In this document: piece by piece, positions 1-12,428 of the stretch
How positions within the stretch are numbered: the stretch's first letter is position 1
How the letters are laid out: every line of letters starts with the position of its first letter
Source of the DNA: Gordionus sp. m RMFG-2023
Lineage: Eukaryota; Nematomorpha; Gordioida; Chordodea; Parachordodidae
Reading direction: 5' to 3'
NCBI RefSeq assembly: GCF_954871325.1
Contig: NC_088775.1
Location: 14,299,561 to 14,363,560, forward strand
Length of the DNA: 64,000 nucleotides
Translations under genes and position numbers: made by a program
The notes under the pieces: model-generated
Databases searched by the model: none
What the model saw: only the letters and a program-made list of their open reading frames with translations
What the model was told of the DNA's origin: nothing

Positions 1-2700
1 CCAACTAATAATAATAAAAATCTCTAAAAAAATAATTTTATGAAATAAATATATTGATAATTTCGCAACACCAATTAAATGTTAAATTGTTCATTTTCTA
101 TAATGCAAAGTAAATGAAATTATTTCAATCTAAAAAACAGCATTTAAAATGCTCACGAGATATTTACTCAGTAAAAATTTGTTAAACAGTGAATATGTAA
201 GGATTGAAAATGTAGTAACCGAAAGATAAGATAAAAATAAAATTTGACCCTTATTTGAATAAATATAAGTTGGAATATATTATAAATTTTGCAATTCGAA
301 TTCCCATTTTCTATAAATCAATTGAAACAGGGACCATGAATATGGGAGAATATATATATATATCTAGTAAATTTATTAATAATAGTAGAATTAGGAAACA
401 CAAAAATGAACATTACAATAAATAATGCAAAATTAAGAAAGCCTGGACAAGAATATCCAATTTTCGAATACATTAGGTCTGCACTTCATGGAATTAGTTT
501 GCCTTTAAAGGTTCTAGCAAATAAAATATTTGCCAATTTAAATTTTAATGGCAAAAGCCCAAATTTTTATAAATATGTAAAATTCAAAATTATTTTAACA
601 TTTAAGGAAAAACAACCACTTAAAGTGAAAGATAGGATTATTTCCTTAAAGTTGTCTAGCCCCCCCCCCATCTCTTTGGACAATGATAACTAAAGTCTGT
701 TAAAAAATTAGGATATTTATAGAGATAAGAGATTAAATCTTCTTGATAATGAATTTTTTTTAAATAATCTTGCACATCTATACAATTATTATAAGTTATT
801 TTTACACAAATAGAGGAAGTCGAAGCGGACAAATCAAACTTATCTGACGTTCCTTAAATATTTATTTATATTCCTACGGAACGAAATTATAGAGATCACA
901 ATTTATATAAAATATGAATTTTTTTTTGTTGCCAGGAACTCTTAAACTAACTCAAATTATTGTTAGATTTAATTGAAATGACAAGGATTAGATGTATCGA
1001 TTTCTGGATACCTAGATTTTGATGTTGCGGGGAAAATGACAAATTGCTCGATTTTAGAGATCTTGAATCGTTTCAAACGGATAATAAATTAAATAATTTA
1101 AATTACATCATACTTTAATAGCATAAATCTATTTTTCATATAACATAAAAAAAAATCAATATTGAACTGTATAATAATTTTTTAATGAAAATTTTCCGTT
1201 TTTCCCCGTTATTTACAGGGAAATTTCCCTTAATTATAGTTTCCCGGGAAATTTACATCCCTACTAATTAACTAAATGTGAAAATTTTAACATATATTTA
1301 TGTTCAACCAATATATAAATTGTTTTTAAAGATTTCTTAATAAATTGATATTTGTATTTTTTTGTATTAAACTCTGCCCCGTCATCTAAAATTGTTTATT
1401 GGGCAAATCAAAGCAATTATGATTTGTATTAATATTATCGCTCAGTTGAGGAAAGCGAAGCTAGATATCAATCCTAGATCCCAGTCTTTTTGCTTTATTG
1501 AATCTGGTTGTTGTGTATTTGGTATTGATGTTCCAAAAATTTAAGGCTTCGTTTATCAAAATATCATTATCAATTGAAATGATTTGGGAAATAATGTGTT
1601 TTATAGATTTTGTAGGGTATAAAAGAAACTCAAACTAGGACAATAGTTAGCGCAGATGTTGCCCGAAACCTTAATATTTAGTAACTCTTGCATCATTCTT
1701 AAAATTTTGTTTATATTCTTTTGAAATAAACGACAGAGCCTGAGATTTTTAAACAATATTAAATTTGAGGAATTAAAATGACATTTTTGAGGATAGAATA
1801 AGCTTGATGAATGGGTAATTTATTTAAAACTAATGAGGAATAATGATTGTACAATTGTTATTACAAAATTCATTATTTTATAAAATATTAAAGAAATAAA
1901 ATACTTGTTATATTTTGCATTAATTCCAGTAATACACAATAGCGTCACTAGCCTTTACAATATCAGGGGGCTCAACTAAAAAATTATAAGGGAGGCTTTG
2001 CCCCCATACCCTCTATTTTGCGGGACTTCGGCCGGGTTTTATAATATATTTTACTTTTTAATTGAAATTTGCAAACTCTGAACAGCTAATTCTTAGCAAT
2101 CTACATGACAAAAAGTTATGAAACTAATATAATGTTGTGATACCATTTAAGACAATGTTTTATAGAATGGACTAGTAAGGAAAAATTTATAGGCTTTACC
2201 AAATCAATAATTCTTTAAGAGAATATAAACGACTAGTCTAAATCATAGAACTATATCACTTAGATGTTATAGAAGCTAGATAAGTAATCGAGAAAATTGT
2301 TGTGAGATATTAATTTCTAAAAGATTATCTTCCAGTTTTAATGGTATATAAACGACTAGACGTTTAACCATTGTTGCTCATCTATATTATGCAATCAAAT
2401 GCTCTCAGCAGCAGGAGTAATAATCGTAAATTATATAGCCACATAAATAGTAGATACTGGTTAATTTGCAGTCATAGCATGTCACTCACGATGTAAACTT
2501 TTATCAGTGTTTATTATGTTAGATATATTTAGACCTTTTCATATTTCATACCTTTTTATTCTAATAATTGTCAACATCACTATTGTAATTTTTTTAATGT
2601 CAATCAGGATTTTGATGAATTTTTATTTTCTACTATTTTAAAATCATAATTATATTGACGCCATTTTAGAATTCAATCAATAAAAAATCTAAAATTCCAA
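1..2700. other. Gene-free AT-rich stretch with repeat relics
   Basis: No coding region with recognisable similarity or convincing composition is seen here. Around 1010-1262 an imperfect pair of ends (gatgttgcgggg on the left, cccgggaaatttacatccc on the right) hints at an old miniature transposon. Around 1941-2045 lies a fragment carrying GCGTCACTAGCCTTTACAAT and a GGGAGGCTTTGCCCCC palindrome. Related sequence recurs near 15972, so this is a dispersed family. A short AT dinucleotide run lies at about 350-362. The rest is unassigned. Confidence 0.6.
406..693 (+). CDS. Doubtful 95-codon ORF
   Basis: An ATG-initiated frame of 95 codons ends in a proline-rich stretch encoded by a poly(C) run (about 661-669). 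The first 85 residues are a fairly balanced mixture without low complexity, which is slightly unusual for noncoding DNA this AT-rich. I recognise no domain, signal peptide or membrane segment, and see no second exon. It may be a chance frame or an exon fragment inside a repeat. Confidence 0.15.
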   Translation: MNITINNAKLRKPGQEYPIFEYIRSALHGISLPLKVLANKIFANLNFNGKSPNFYKYVKFKIILTFKEKQPLKVKDRIISLKLSSPPPISLDNDN

Positions 2701-3077
2701 AAGTTACCATAATTTTACATATTTTTAAAATGGATACATCGACGAAATGTTATTGATAGGAAGATAATTTGATAATTTAAATATTAAAGTAGTCGATGAG
2801 ATTATTAAAAACAATGACAAAGTTGTTAATTATTTAAGTAACGATAAAAAAATAATAATAAATAATATTAATGATAATAATTTTAATTATAGAAATCAAA
2901 ATAATCTTATAATTCTAATAATAATTATACGCCTCAATTTTCAAATAATCAGAGATTATTTTAAAATAGTTTTCCTAGATATAATATCAGAAAAGAAAAT
3001 AAAACAATAGGAACAGAAATTCTAACAATAATTTTAGAAGCAACAACAATAATAACAACTATCAGTTGTACCAGAAA

Positions 3078-3087
3078 AACAGCTATT
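3078..3087. repeat. Target-site duplication, left copy (SINE)
   Basis: AACAGCTATT here is repeated exactly at 3727-3736 on the other side of the SINE. Confidence 0.8.
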
Positions 3088-3726
3088 TTTTTTTCCTTTT
3101 TATCTTTCACCTTTTCTGGTGTTAAGCTCCTTTAATATCAATCTCCACTTTTTTACTCATGCTATCTATTTTTTATCTAATTTATATTTCTAATTCTGAT
3201 CGATTCCATTTGTATCTCCCACCGGAGTATCGAATTCGAGGCCAAAGTATCTTGATCTCTCACCGGTGAGTCAAATCAATATCGACAGATATCCCACCGG
3301 AGTATTCCTCACGCTGAAGTATCAAATCGACAGATATCCCAATCTTGATCTCCCACCGGAGTACCAATTCCGATGGATCTCCCACCGGAGTATCGTTATC
3401 AAGTCCATTGTAACTTAGTAGACATTGAGCTCGAACGTCCCCCGTGGTCACCATCATTCTAGTGCTGGCCAATAAATCGTTATCATTTCACCCACGAGTT
3501 CAGCTGGTCGTCTTTGGTTTATTGGACAAGTATCCTAGCACCCGGCTGTCCAAGCCTGTCGGTAATCGTAGTGGCATTTCCTCAGCTCAGAAATTTAACA
3601 TATCATATGTCTATACCCATCCGTCATCGAAGAAAAACCAGAAATTTTTTAGTTCCTTACCCGGATTGAACCCGGGACCTTCGGTTTTCAAGCATACATC
3701 ATACACCACTGGACCACCCCGGCGAC
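3088..3726 (-). mobile_element. tRNA-headed SINE, 639 bp, nested in the gypsy fossil
   Basis: Read on the minus strand, the element starts at 3726 with a tRNA-like head. It has an A-box-like TGGTCCAGTGG, a perfect B-box GGTTCAATCC, and a well-formed 5-bp T-arm stem (CCCGG/CCGGG) around a 7-nt loop. The acceptor and anticodon stems do not pair, so it is not a functional tRNA gene. A body of about 570 bp follows, with several copies of an ACTCCGGTGGGAGAT-like unit (plus-strand 3215-3400). The 3' end is A-rich (T-rich on plus, 3088-3100). A direct repeat AACAGCTATT flanks it at 3078-3087 and 3727-3736, as expected for LINE-machinery insertion. The body is unusually GC-rich for the window, suggesting it is younger than its host element. 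I do not recognise the family. Confidence 0.75.
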
Positions 3727-3736
3727 AACAGCTATT
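3727..3736. repeat. Target-site duplication, right copy (SINE)
   Basis: This is the exact partner of 3078-3087. The asparagine-rich gag-like sequence of the host retroelement resumes straight after it. Confidence 0.8.
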
Positions 3737-6700
3737 GGCAATATGATAATAATTCGAATAACTATGGTAGAAACAAACATGGCGTGATAATAATCAAAGA
3801 AAACATATACAATACGATGACCAAGACCGACAACAATAATAATTGCAATATGAACATTGAAGAAATAATAGAAGACAAAGTCGATACCACCAAGGGCAAC
3901 AATGATTTTGATTTTAATGTTAACAAGTTGACTGAGAATATTTACAATGATGATGACAGTGCTTTTATGGTAACTCTAATTTAAACAACATTACGGCGGC
4001 AATGCAAATTGATGCGGGATCAAGATTAACAATTATAACTCGTGACATAGCTAAGTTAGGCTTATCAGAAATTTAAAAAATTTAAATTACAGTTATCAGC
4101 TTATAATGATAATCAAATCAAAGTAATTGATACAACTCAGATCAATGTAAATTTTCACGGTATCGCAAAAAAATTACAGGCCGTGACTGTTGAATCAAGA
4201 AAAGGCGCATTATTAGGACGTTCGTGGATAAACGGCTTTAAAAATATTTTAAACAAATTTGTGGGAAAAATAGATGTAACTATGATGACGAAATTAAAAA
4301 ACTTATTAAAAACTGTTAATCCAAAATGAATAAAAGACTAATCAATCAACAAACCAATCAACATAGCAAATATCAAGCTTTATTTAAGGAAAGACGCCCA
4401 ACCCAAAATTATACCACAAGACGAATACCTTATGGAAAAATTGATGTTGTGGGTAAAGAACTTAAGAGATGGATACAAGGAAAAATCATCGAGCCGATAA
4501 AAGATGTTCAATGGGAAAGTCCTATAACCGCCATCTACAAGGAAGGAAGTATAAGGCTCTGCGCCGATTTTAAGGACACAATTAATGTTGTTAAACGGCT
4601 CGTTTTGAGCCAATTTTTAAAAACGGCTAGCTCAATATTTTTATCCAGAAGAATATTTCGTAAGTCTGAAAATTCTAGGCAATATTCTTCTGGCTAAAAT
4701 ATTCACGATCAATCCAGCTCTATAAGATTTTAGATTTCCACTTCCACTAGAAAATGATTTAATAGCTAAACTTTCGGGAGGAAATAAATTTACCAAGATC
4801 AATTTTAAAAAATGCGTTCTTGCAGATTCCTTTTGATAAAAGCTGCAGAAATCTTTTGACGATAGCCACACACAAGGGTTACTATCAATTTACTAGACTT
4901 CCTTTTGGGCTAAAAACTTCATCTACAATTTTTCAACAAACGATAGATCAAATGTTTAATGATATGAAAGATGTCATATTTTACAGTAATAATTTACTTA
5001 GAACTGGAAATAACGACGAAACTCATTTAAATAACATTAAAAAAAGTTTTTGAGAGAATTATAAAGTATGGTTTAATACCTAATTTTGCAAAATTTATTT
5101 TTCAAAAGTGAAATTCATTTTTTGTGTCATAATATTTATGCAAATGGTATACACCCTAATCATGACAAAATTAAAGCAATAATAAACATGCCAGAACCAA
5201 AATCAGCCGCTGAACTATCAGCATTCTGAGAATGGTTGGCTACTACAGAAAATTTAACAACTTTGCAAATATTGGAGATCCTCTATACAAAATAGTTAAC
5301 AAAGAAAAATGGACGTGGGATTTAGAACACTCTAAAAGTAAGACGTTGGCTAGTCTTCCTCAAAATAATTTAATGATATACCCCTTTTAAATATTTCTCA
5401 AAGTGACAATGATGAAGTTGTTGCAAATTTTGCTATTAGGGATGATCTATTGGATATGCCTATTAACTTTAACTACGTGATGAAACATTTAAGGACGTAG
5501 AAATATCGCAAGTCATCATGATATAAAAACAACGTACCTATAAAAAACAAGATATATAAAAATATTGAATTAACTAAGTATTATTAAAGATTGTCTTTAC
5601 AAGAACAACAAAATCATAGTTCCATCAAGTAAGAGAAAAAACGTGCTGCAAATATTACATTGAGGTCATTTGGGAGAAGGAAAAAATTAAATCCTTAGCC
5701 AAAGATTATATGTGGTGATCCGGTAAGAATAACGACATAGAGAGGGAAGTAAAAAGTTGTGACGATTGTAATGCATATTCTGACAATCCAAAAAATATGC
5801 AAAAATCATGGGTTGAGGCAACTAAACCTTTTGAAAGGTTTCATATAGATCATGCAGGTTCGTTTTTCACAAAAAATTGATTGATAATAGTTGATGCCTC
5901 TAGTAAATTTCCAATAATAATTCCTGTCAAAGACATCACAACAGAAAATAATACTGAAGGAAATAAACCATCTCGTTATTCGGAATACCAGAAACTATAG
6001 TTACTGATATACTAACTTGGCAAATCATCTTTTCGAGAAATTTTGCAACGATTATGGCATAAACATCTACTGACTTCCGCATATCACCAGCTGTCTAGTG
6101 GCTAGGTGGAACGTAGGTGAGAAGGTTCAAAATGCACATGAAAAGGAACATAAATATTGATTTAGATATTGCACTTGATAAATTCTTATTTAATTATAGA
6201 AACACATTAAATGCTGCAACAGAAGTGGCTCCAAAAGAATGTTTAATCGCGATATTAGAATTCGATGGGAATTACTAAAACCTTTGAAGGAAAACGATGA
6301 TAAAGATAATATAGTATTACCACAAAATAGAACTAAGGATTCGATGGGACTTACTAAAACCTTTAGAGGAAAACGATGATAAAGATATTATAGTTTTACC
6401 ACAAAATAGGTCGGAGATTTTATTTGGCAGAAATACAAGGTGATGACAAATGGGACAAAGGAGTTATCACTCATAAAGAAAGTGATATGATGTTTAAATT
6501 AAAAAAGGTTAACACTTAGATTAAATAAGAAAAAGAATATGTAATGATAAGATGTCATAGAATTCGACTCAGAACCAATGATACCTATACTAAGATTTAT
6601 TTTATGGAGAGGGGGGGGGGGTGAGAGTTGTCACAGATAAAAATATTGTAAATATAAACATATTAAGACCAACTTCTATACCTATAAGAATAATACAAAA

Positions 6701-7799
6701 ACCTGTTTGACTAATAGATCATGTAATGTAACTTAACTTAATATATAAAAGTAATAATAAAATACACAAAAACGCGAATTTAAATTAAACATTAAAAACA
6801 TGATATAATAACCTTATTGATTTATCATTCCAATATATTCTATAATTCGTTTATTTGATTTTAAATTCTATTCAATAATTCTGATAATTCATTTATTCTA
6901 TTATCCACTTCGATCAATTCTTATCAAACCGAAACGAATATTATCGATTAGGTTCAGGTTCGGATAAAATAAAGGCTCAAGGTTTTGTAAAAAATAAAAT
7001 ATCGGTTCGGTTAGAACCTCTAAAACCCGGTTTGAACATTTTTGTATTCAAACCTATATTCGAATTATGTATAGAGAAGAATACATCATTAAAATAAAAA
7101 ACACATACATAGAACCTTCATTTTTATTAATTGCACATTATAAAATAATATTTAATTTATAATAACAAATAAATATCAATGATTAATTTTAATATGAACA
7201 ATATTTAACTTTATTTACTTAAAAATTTTTTATTAAGCCGCACAATTAATATATTTTCAGGATTCGTCTCACTCAAATTACATCTTTAAGGAAGTATAAA
7301 TTTAATTGTTGAAAAACATCTTTCCACACCATAGGCGTAGTAAGGATTTTCCTAAGGGAGGGGAATTAAAAAATTACTGGGGGCTTTGCCCCCAGATTCC
7401 TTTTGGGGCGGGTTTCCAGAGTCTATTAATAGTCATAAAATATTTTTACAATATAGGAGGTTAATTTTAATAAAAAAAATAAACCTTAGTTTATATAAAA
7501 TATAATAAATTACTTGTATATACATCAGAGACCTGCAGGCCCGGCCCTACGCCCAACCCGGGCCGGGCCGTATTTTAAATTTTTTAAAATTTTTTTAAAC
7601 ATATCCGGGCCGGGCCTAAAAATTTTTTTTTTAAATATATCCGGGCTGGGTCTTAATATTTTTTATAAAAATTTTTACATTATGAGTTAATGGTTATAAG
7701 ATTATATTATATTATAGTTATGATTAATATAATATTGGGTGATGGTTAACACTACCTAACACCCACAGATCGATCTAATTATTAATTTCCTGCAAATTT

Positions 7800-7988
7800 A
7801 TTCAAAGTATTAATATATTTTTTTTATAATTCATATCTAAATTTTTACAACATATTTTACCAAAACAATCAAATAAAGGAATATCTTAAATAAGCCCCAA
7901 TATTATTCAAGTATTATTAATATACTTTTTTATAATTCATATCTAAATTTTTAGAATATTTACCAAAACAATCAAATAAAGGAATATC
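7800..7988. repeat. Two-copy tandem duplication inside the hAT
   Basis: A block containing ataattcatatctaaattt and caatcaaataaaggaatatc occurs twice with an offset of 103 bp. It lies in the 5' untranslated part of the transposon. Confidence 0.7.
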
Positions 7989-8346
7989 ATGGCACAAAAT
8001 ACTAATGATATAATTGTTATGTTCTATCCCCCCCCCTTATTTCTTTTATTTTTGTTTCTCCTTTTTTCTTTTAATTTCCCATCTTCTTTTATTTTGTTAT
8101 GAAATTAATATATTATACCTTATTTTTATATTGCATTTGAAACTGGTTCTTACCAGTTTCATGAATGATTATATCGCGATTAAATAAAAACTTTTTATTT
8201 CCCCCTTTGTTTTAAAAATTATAAAGGTGGAAAACAAAACACCATTAATCATTTAATATTTTTTTTTTGTAATAGAATTTCTTTTTTTTAATTGTAATTT
8301 CTCTGATTCGAATAAACTTTAAAACTTACGTTGTCCAAGTGATTCC

Positions 8347-10192
8347 ATGACTAAATCGATAAAACCCGGCCCCCTGGATCCAGTCATTGACCATCCCGGA
8401 TCCCCGATCACGGACTGTATTATTCCCCTTCAGACTGGGGGACCCATCGGTCCAAACTCAACAATAATTAATAAAATTATAAATAATATTTATTCTTTTA
8501 GAAATACAAATAATAATTTAAAATCTGAAATATGGGCTAAATTTAACATCATCATAGATGAAAATAAAAAAAACATTGGCTACGTACAATGTAAGAATTG
8601 TTCAAGTATATTATCTTATCATGGTACATCACATTTAAAAAGACATAAATGTGATGGTAAATCCATGAAAATTAATAATTTTTTTTACACCTGAAAAACC
8701 AACCTATAAATGTAATATAAAATATTTAAAAGAAAAATAGATCATTCCTTAACACTTTGCGCAAAAGATATTAGACCTTTCGAAATGATAGCTGGGAAAG
8801 GGTTTCTTGAATTCAGCCAGGCTCTAGTCGATGTTGGGGCAAAGTATGGTAAAATAGATATCAATATCAACTCATTGATTTCACATCCCACCACTCTATC
8901 ACGCCACCTTAAAGAAAAATGTAATAAAATAAAAAACATTTTGGTTGATACTATTGCCCCAGCAATCAAGAATCGATTTATGGCTGCTTTCACTGATATA
9001 TGGTGCGATGACCATAAAAAGAACTCGTTTATAACAGTTAACATGCACTAAATATCAGATGACTGGAAGTTAGTGAAGAGAAACCTATTTACCGCTAAAT
9101 TTAAAGAAGTGTCAAAGACTAGCAAAGTAGTTAAGGATGAACTATTAAAAAAATTTCATAATTTTAATTTTAACACTAACGATTTTATTAATATAATATT
9201 TGTTACAGACCAAGGTAAAAATATTATAAAAGCATTGGAGTTAAATGAACGATTAAATTGTTCTTGTCATATATTAAATACAATTTTAAGAAATTCATTT
9301 AACTTCAAATATTTGGAAAGTAATGCCCCATTAATAAAATCAACAATAGATAATACTAAAATATTAGTGGGTCATTTAAAACAAAGTAATCAAGATATAG
9401 AAGTCCGCTGGAACTCTAAATACAATATTCTCAATTCTGTTTATTCTCAAAATGAAGAAATTATAAAAGTTCTTCAAGAACATGGGGGATCGGAAAAGTA
9501 TTATATTATAGACTTTCCGATCCTTCAGGATCTAGTCAAAATTCTTAAGAATTTTAACAGAGCTATTGTTGAGTTACAGTCGGACTCTTGTACTCTTTTT
9601 AAAGTGGTAATTTGGTATTATGAACTTCTTGAAGTTTGTAATACCCTTCAAAGCGAAAAAGAATAAATAAAATTGATTTTACTTAATATAAAGCATTTTT
9701 TAATTGAAAAATTTGTTTTACACAAGTATCATTTTATTTCTCTTTTTCTCTGTCCCAAATTCAAGCAATTACGTATGTAGTCAGGGACAGATCGTAAGAT
9801 GACGGAAAACTATATAAAAGATTATATTAAATTACAAGAGGCTCAGGAAGTAAATGAAATACCATCGACCAGTCAAATTACGACTGTTGTTAAACAAACT
9901 GAATCGTTTTATGACAAATGGGGCGATGGTAATTTTGGTAATATGTCAATACCCGATGATGAATATTATAATTACATAAATAATAGATAAAACATTTAAG
10001 GTGGATAATATGTTAGAGTGGTGGGCGGCTCATCAAAGCGAATTTCCAATTTTAGCAAAATTGGCAATTCCTGCTTTAAGTGCAAGCTGTGAGCGGAATT
10101 TTTCCACTACTGGGAGAATTCTTGAAGAAAGAAGAAGTAATCTTCAACCTGAAAAGGTAGATATGCTTCTCTTTTTTCATGATAATTTGTGA
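8347..10192 (+). pseudogene. hAT transposase (BED finger to hATC domain), damaged
   Basis: The first frame (ATG 8347, 115 codons) ends in a BED-type zinc finger: CKNC, then HLKRHKC. The middle part follows at about 8785-9666 in the same frame, with the segment FVTDQGKNIIKALEL typical of the RNase H-like core. The C-terminal dimerisation domain (hATC) lies at about 10001-10192 with SASCERNFSTTG and ERRSNL. The frame is interrupted after the BED finger, by a TAA at 9049-9051, and again near 9990. Sequence between the core and the C-terminal part appears to be missing (9667-9798 is non-coding). It would cut and join DNA for the surrounding transposon, but this copy cannot make a full protein. 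Confidence 0.85.
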
Positions 10193-10429
10193 ATTTTTAA
10201 TATCTTTCTTGAATATAGGGTTTCGTCAATCATGCTGGTTTTTTACTTTGCAAACTGTCAAATATTTATTGCATTTATTATATTTACCTTGAGTCATGAA
10301 AGTTTTTAATCCAACTTTCATTATTTTTTTTTACAATATTATATTATACAATTATCTACTTTTGTTAAAAATTTATATTATAAAATAAATTATATTAATA
10401 TTGTGCAATTAGATTATATTTTCAAAATA

Positions 10430-10740
10430 CTATTTATTATACATGCATTTTTTTAAATAGCGATTTATTTTTATTTTATAAATTAAATAGTAAATTAAAT
10501 ACAATATATTATATTCTCAAAATATTTTCCATTTTTATAAATTAAATATTAGTTTTATTTTTTTAAATGCAATATAAAATATAGTATATGCTCAAAATAT
10601 TATTACCATTTTTATGAATATTAGTTTTATTTTTATAAATGCAATATAAAATATAGTATATGCTCTAAATATCCATTTTTATAAATAACAGTTTTATAAT
10701 TTTTATAAATTCAATATAATATTCTCAAAATATTAGCTTT
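10430..10740. repeat. Short tandem repeats in the hAT 3' region
   Basis: A unit of about 75 bp containing tgcaatataaaatatagtat and ccatttttata recurs three to four times with small length changes, just inside the GGCC-rich right terminus of the hAT. Confidence 0.65.
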
Positions 10741-12428
10741 TTACATGTATTTTTTAAATAATAAGCGATAATACTCGCTGAAAAATATGGTAAAATACCT
10801 CATAGGTGAAATTTTGTATACACCAGGTCGAATACAATTTTAAAAAATTCCGAGCCGGGCCTGAAATTTTTAAATCCGGGCCGGGCCGTAAAAATTTTTT
10901 TTAAAAATTATAAAAAATTTTTTAAAAAATATCCGGGCCTGGCCGGGCCTAAAAAATTTAAAACCGGGCCGGGCCGTGCAAATGGTGCCTCTGCAGGTCT
11001 CTGATATACATTAATATAAAAGCATGGTAATAATTTATTCCAAACAAGTATAAGAAATTTATTTATAAAAAGTAAGTAGACATATAGTTGATATTCCTCT
11101 ATTATATAGGATTAGTTACAAAATACTAGGTAAAATTCCACTTTTACAGACATATTAGACAGTTAGAGAATATATTACAGCTAATATTTTAACAAATTTT
11201 ACTAATCTATGCTCCTGATAATAAATATTGCAGCAATTTGCATTTAGTTATTTAACGCCATCTATTTATTTTAACTGAAAAATGATATTAAAAATTAATC
11301 TTCATATTAATCCTCCCACAATATCTTTAAAAGATATTTTCTGATGTCCTTATCAATATTTTATAGTTTTCGGTTAAACATATAATTCGTTATATTGGTA
11401 AAAATTACTTGATTGTCATATGATAATTGATAAAATTAGATATACTGTAAATCTACGACATATAATATTCCACTTTTTGTATTGTGATTTAATTTTTTTA
11501 TTTAATTTATGACTATATTTTATCAATAGTTTTATAATTCTATTTTACTTTTATTTAAATAAGTTAAAATTACTCACTTTATAAAAAATTATATTTGATA
11601 TATTATATTATTTAGTAATTTTATGGATATATTATTAATAATTATAATACATTCACTTTTGTCTTAAGACTTATCTTTGGCTTATATTCCATTTCTTACA
11701 CTTTTTTTTTATATAAATACTTTTTCCCAAAAATGTATAAATTATGATAATTAGTTTAATAAAATAATATCAAATTTTACATTCTTTCTTTCAAATTATT
11801 TTTGAGATATATGCATATATTTTTGGGGGTCAGGAAGTGGGGGGAGGACTAAGGGGGATATTTTTTATTAGCTTAAAATGATATTCACAAAAAGTGCTAC
11901 GCCTATGTTCCACACTAACTTAGGTAGCCGGCACTGCCAGTATGATAATATTCATTTATAATACTACATGTAAATAATTTATATATTGGATTTAATTTGA
12001 ATATAGGCATTATAAATTATAAGCTTAAAATATTTAAAAAATATTGTAAAATGGCAATATACTAAAGTTTATAAAAATGATGACTGACACTTATCAATCA
12101 AATGTGATTAATAATAATCTTTAAAACAATTCGAATATAATTAAAATGTTTGCAATAAGTAATAATTTACACATTATTTTATAAGCATAAAATCATCTCG
12201 AAGCGGTTTAGAGGCATTTTAACGGTCGGTTCAGATTCGGCTATAATTTTTTTAGCGCTTTAGGCTCGGTTTAGGTTTGATAAAAAATACCGGTTTTTAG
12301 CGGTTTAATGGTTCGGTTCAGGTTAGGTTTAGGTCCCTGATAATAACAACTGAGTACGACAAGTAAGTTAACTAGACGAATTAACGATTGATGAAAAAAA
12401 CTTACGATAAGGATAACAAGATAACGAT

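Larger units (their letters stand above)
2700..6650 (+). mobile_element. Ty3/gypsy LTR retrotransposon fossil, broken
   Basis: The parts run in the order expected for Ty3/gypsy: an asparagine-rich gag-like stretch (about 2.75-3.98 kb, split by an inserted SINE), an aspartic-protease-like segment with a DAGS motif (about 4.0 kb), reverse transcriptase (about 4.33-5.05 kb, including the RLPFGL segment), an RNase H-like region, and integrase with a zinc-binding CDDCNAY segment and the start of the catalytic core (about 5.6-6.3 kb). A purine run near 6.60 kb could be the polypurine tract. I could not identify a pair of matching LTRs, so both ends are approximate. It is plainly broken in many places (about a dozen or more) and old, and it was hit by a SINE after it inserted. 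Confidence 0.8.
7526..11003 (+). mobile_element. hAT DNA transposon, 3478 bp, with exact 8-bp target duplication
   Basis: Terminal inverted repeats read CAGAGACCTGCAG at 7526-7538 and CTGCAGGTCTCTG at 10991-11003. The 8-bp direct repeat ATATACAT at 7518-7525 and 11004-11011 is identical on both sides. Subterminal regions are packed with GGCCCGGCC-type motifs (7540-7650 and 10850-10980), which stand out in AT-rich DNA and probably serve as transposase binding sites. Internally there is a damaged transposase (8347-10192), a local duplication at about 7800-7988 (offset 103 bp) and short tandem repeats at about 10430-10740. The clean ends and duplication suggest a fairly recent insertion despite the coding damage. 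Confidence 0.9.
7330..11907. mobile_element. 4.6-kb element with CATAGGCGTAG ends, carrying a nested hAT
   Basis: The ends are an 11-bp perfect inverted repeat: CATAGGCGTAG at 7330-7340 and CTACGCCTATG at 11897-11907. An exact 8-bp direct repeat TTCCACAC flanks it at 7322-7329 and 11908-11915, as hAT-type transposases make. Near the left end sits a GGGGGCTTTGCCCCC palindrome. G-rich sequence precedes the right end (11824-11865). Removing the nested 3478-bp hAT and its 8-bp duplication leaves about 1.1 kb, with no recognisable coding, so it is probably non-autonomous. Confidence 0.8.
6917..12339. mobile_element. GGTTCGG-rich miniature hAT-like element, copy 1, split by insertions
   Basis: The left part (about 6917-7329) and right part (11916-12339) together match the intact 673-bp element at 30974-31646. 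Shared features are GGTTCGGTT-type repeats near both ends, a GGTTTGAACA segment, a TTTTTATTAATTGCAC segment, and an AATGGCAATATACTAAAG stretch before the right end. The right end finishes in TCCCTG like copy 2. The left end is degenerate and no target duplication is visible, so the left boundary is approximate. A 4578-bp element plus its 8-bp duplication interrupts it. Excluding the insertion the copy is about 0.83 kb, so copy 2 has probably lost some internal sequence. Confidence 0.7.

Noticed and set aside
3655-3726. tRNA gene
   Set aside because: A-box, B-box and T-arm are good, but acceptor and anticodon stems do not pair and a long body with an A-rich tail follows, so it is a SINE head.
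3444-3746. 100-codon plus-strand frame and the overlapping minus-strand frame at 3260-3472
   Set aside because: Both lie inside the GC-rich SINE body and show no protein similarity; they are open because of base composition.
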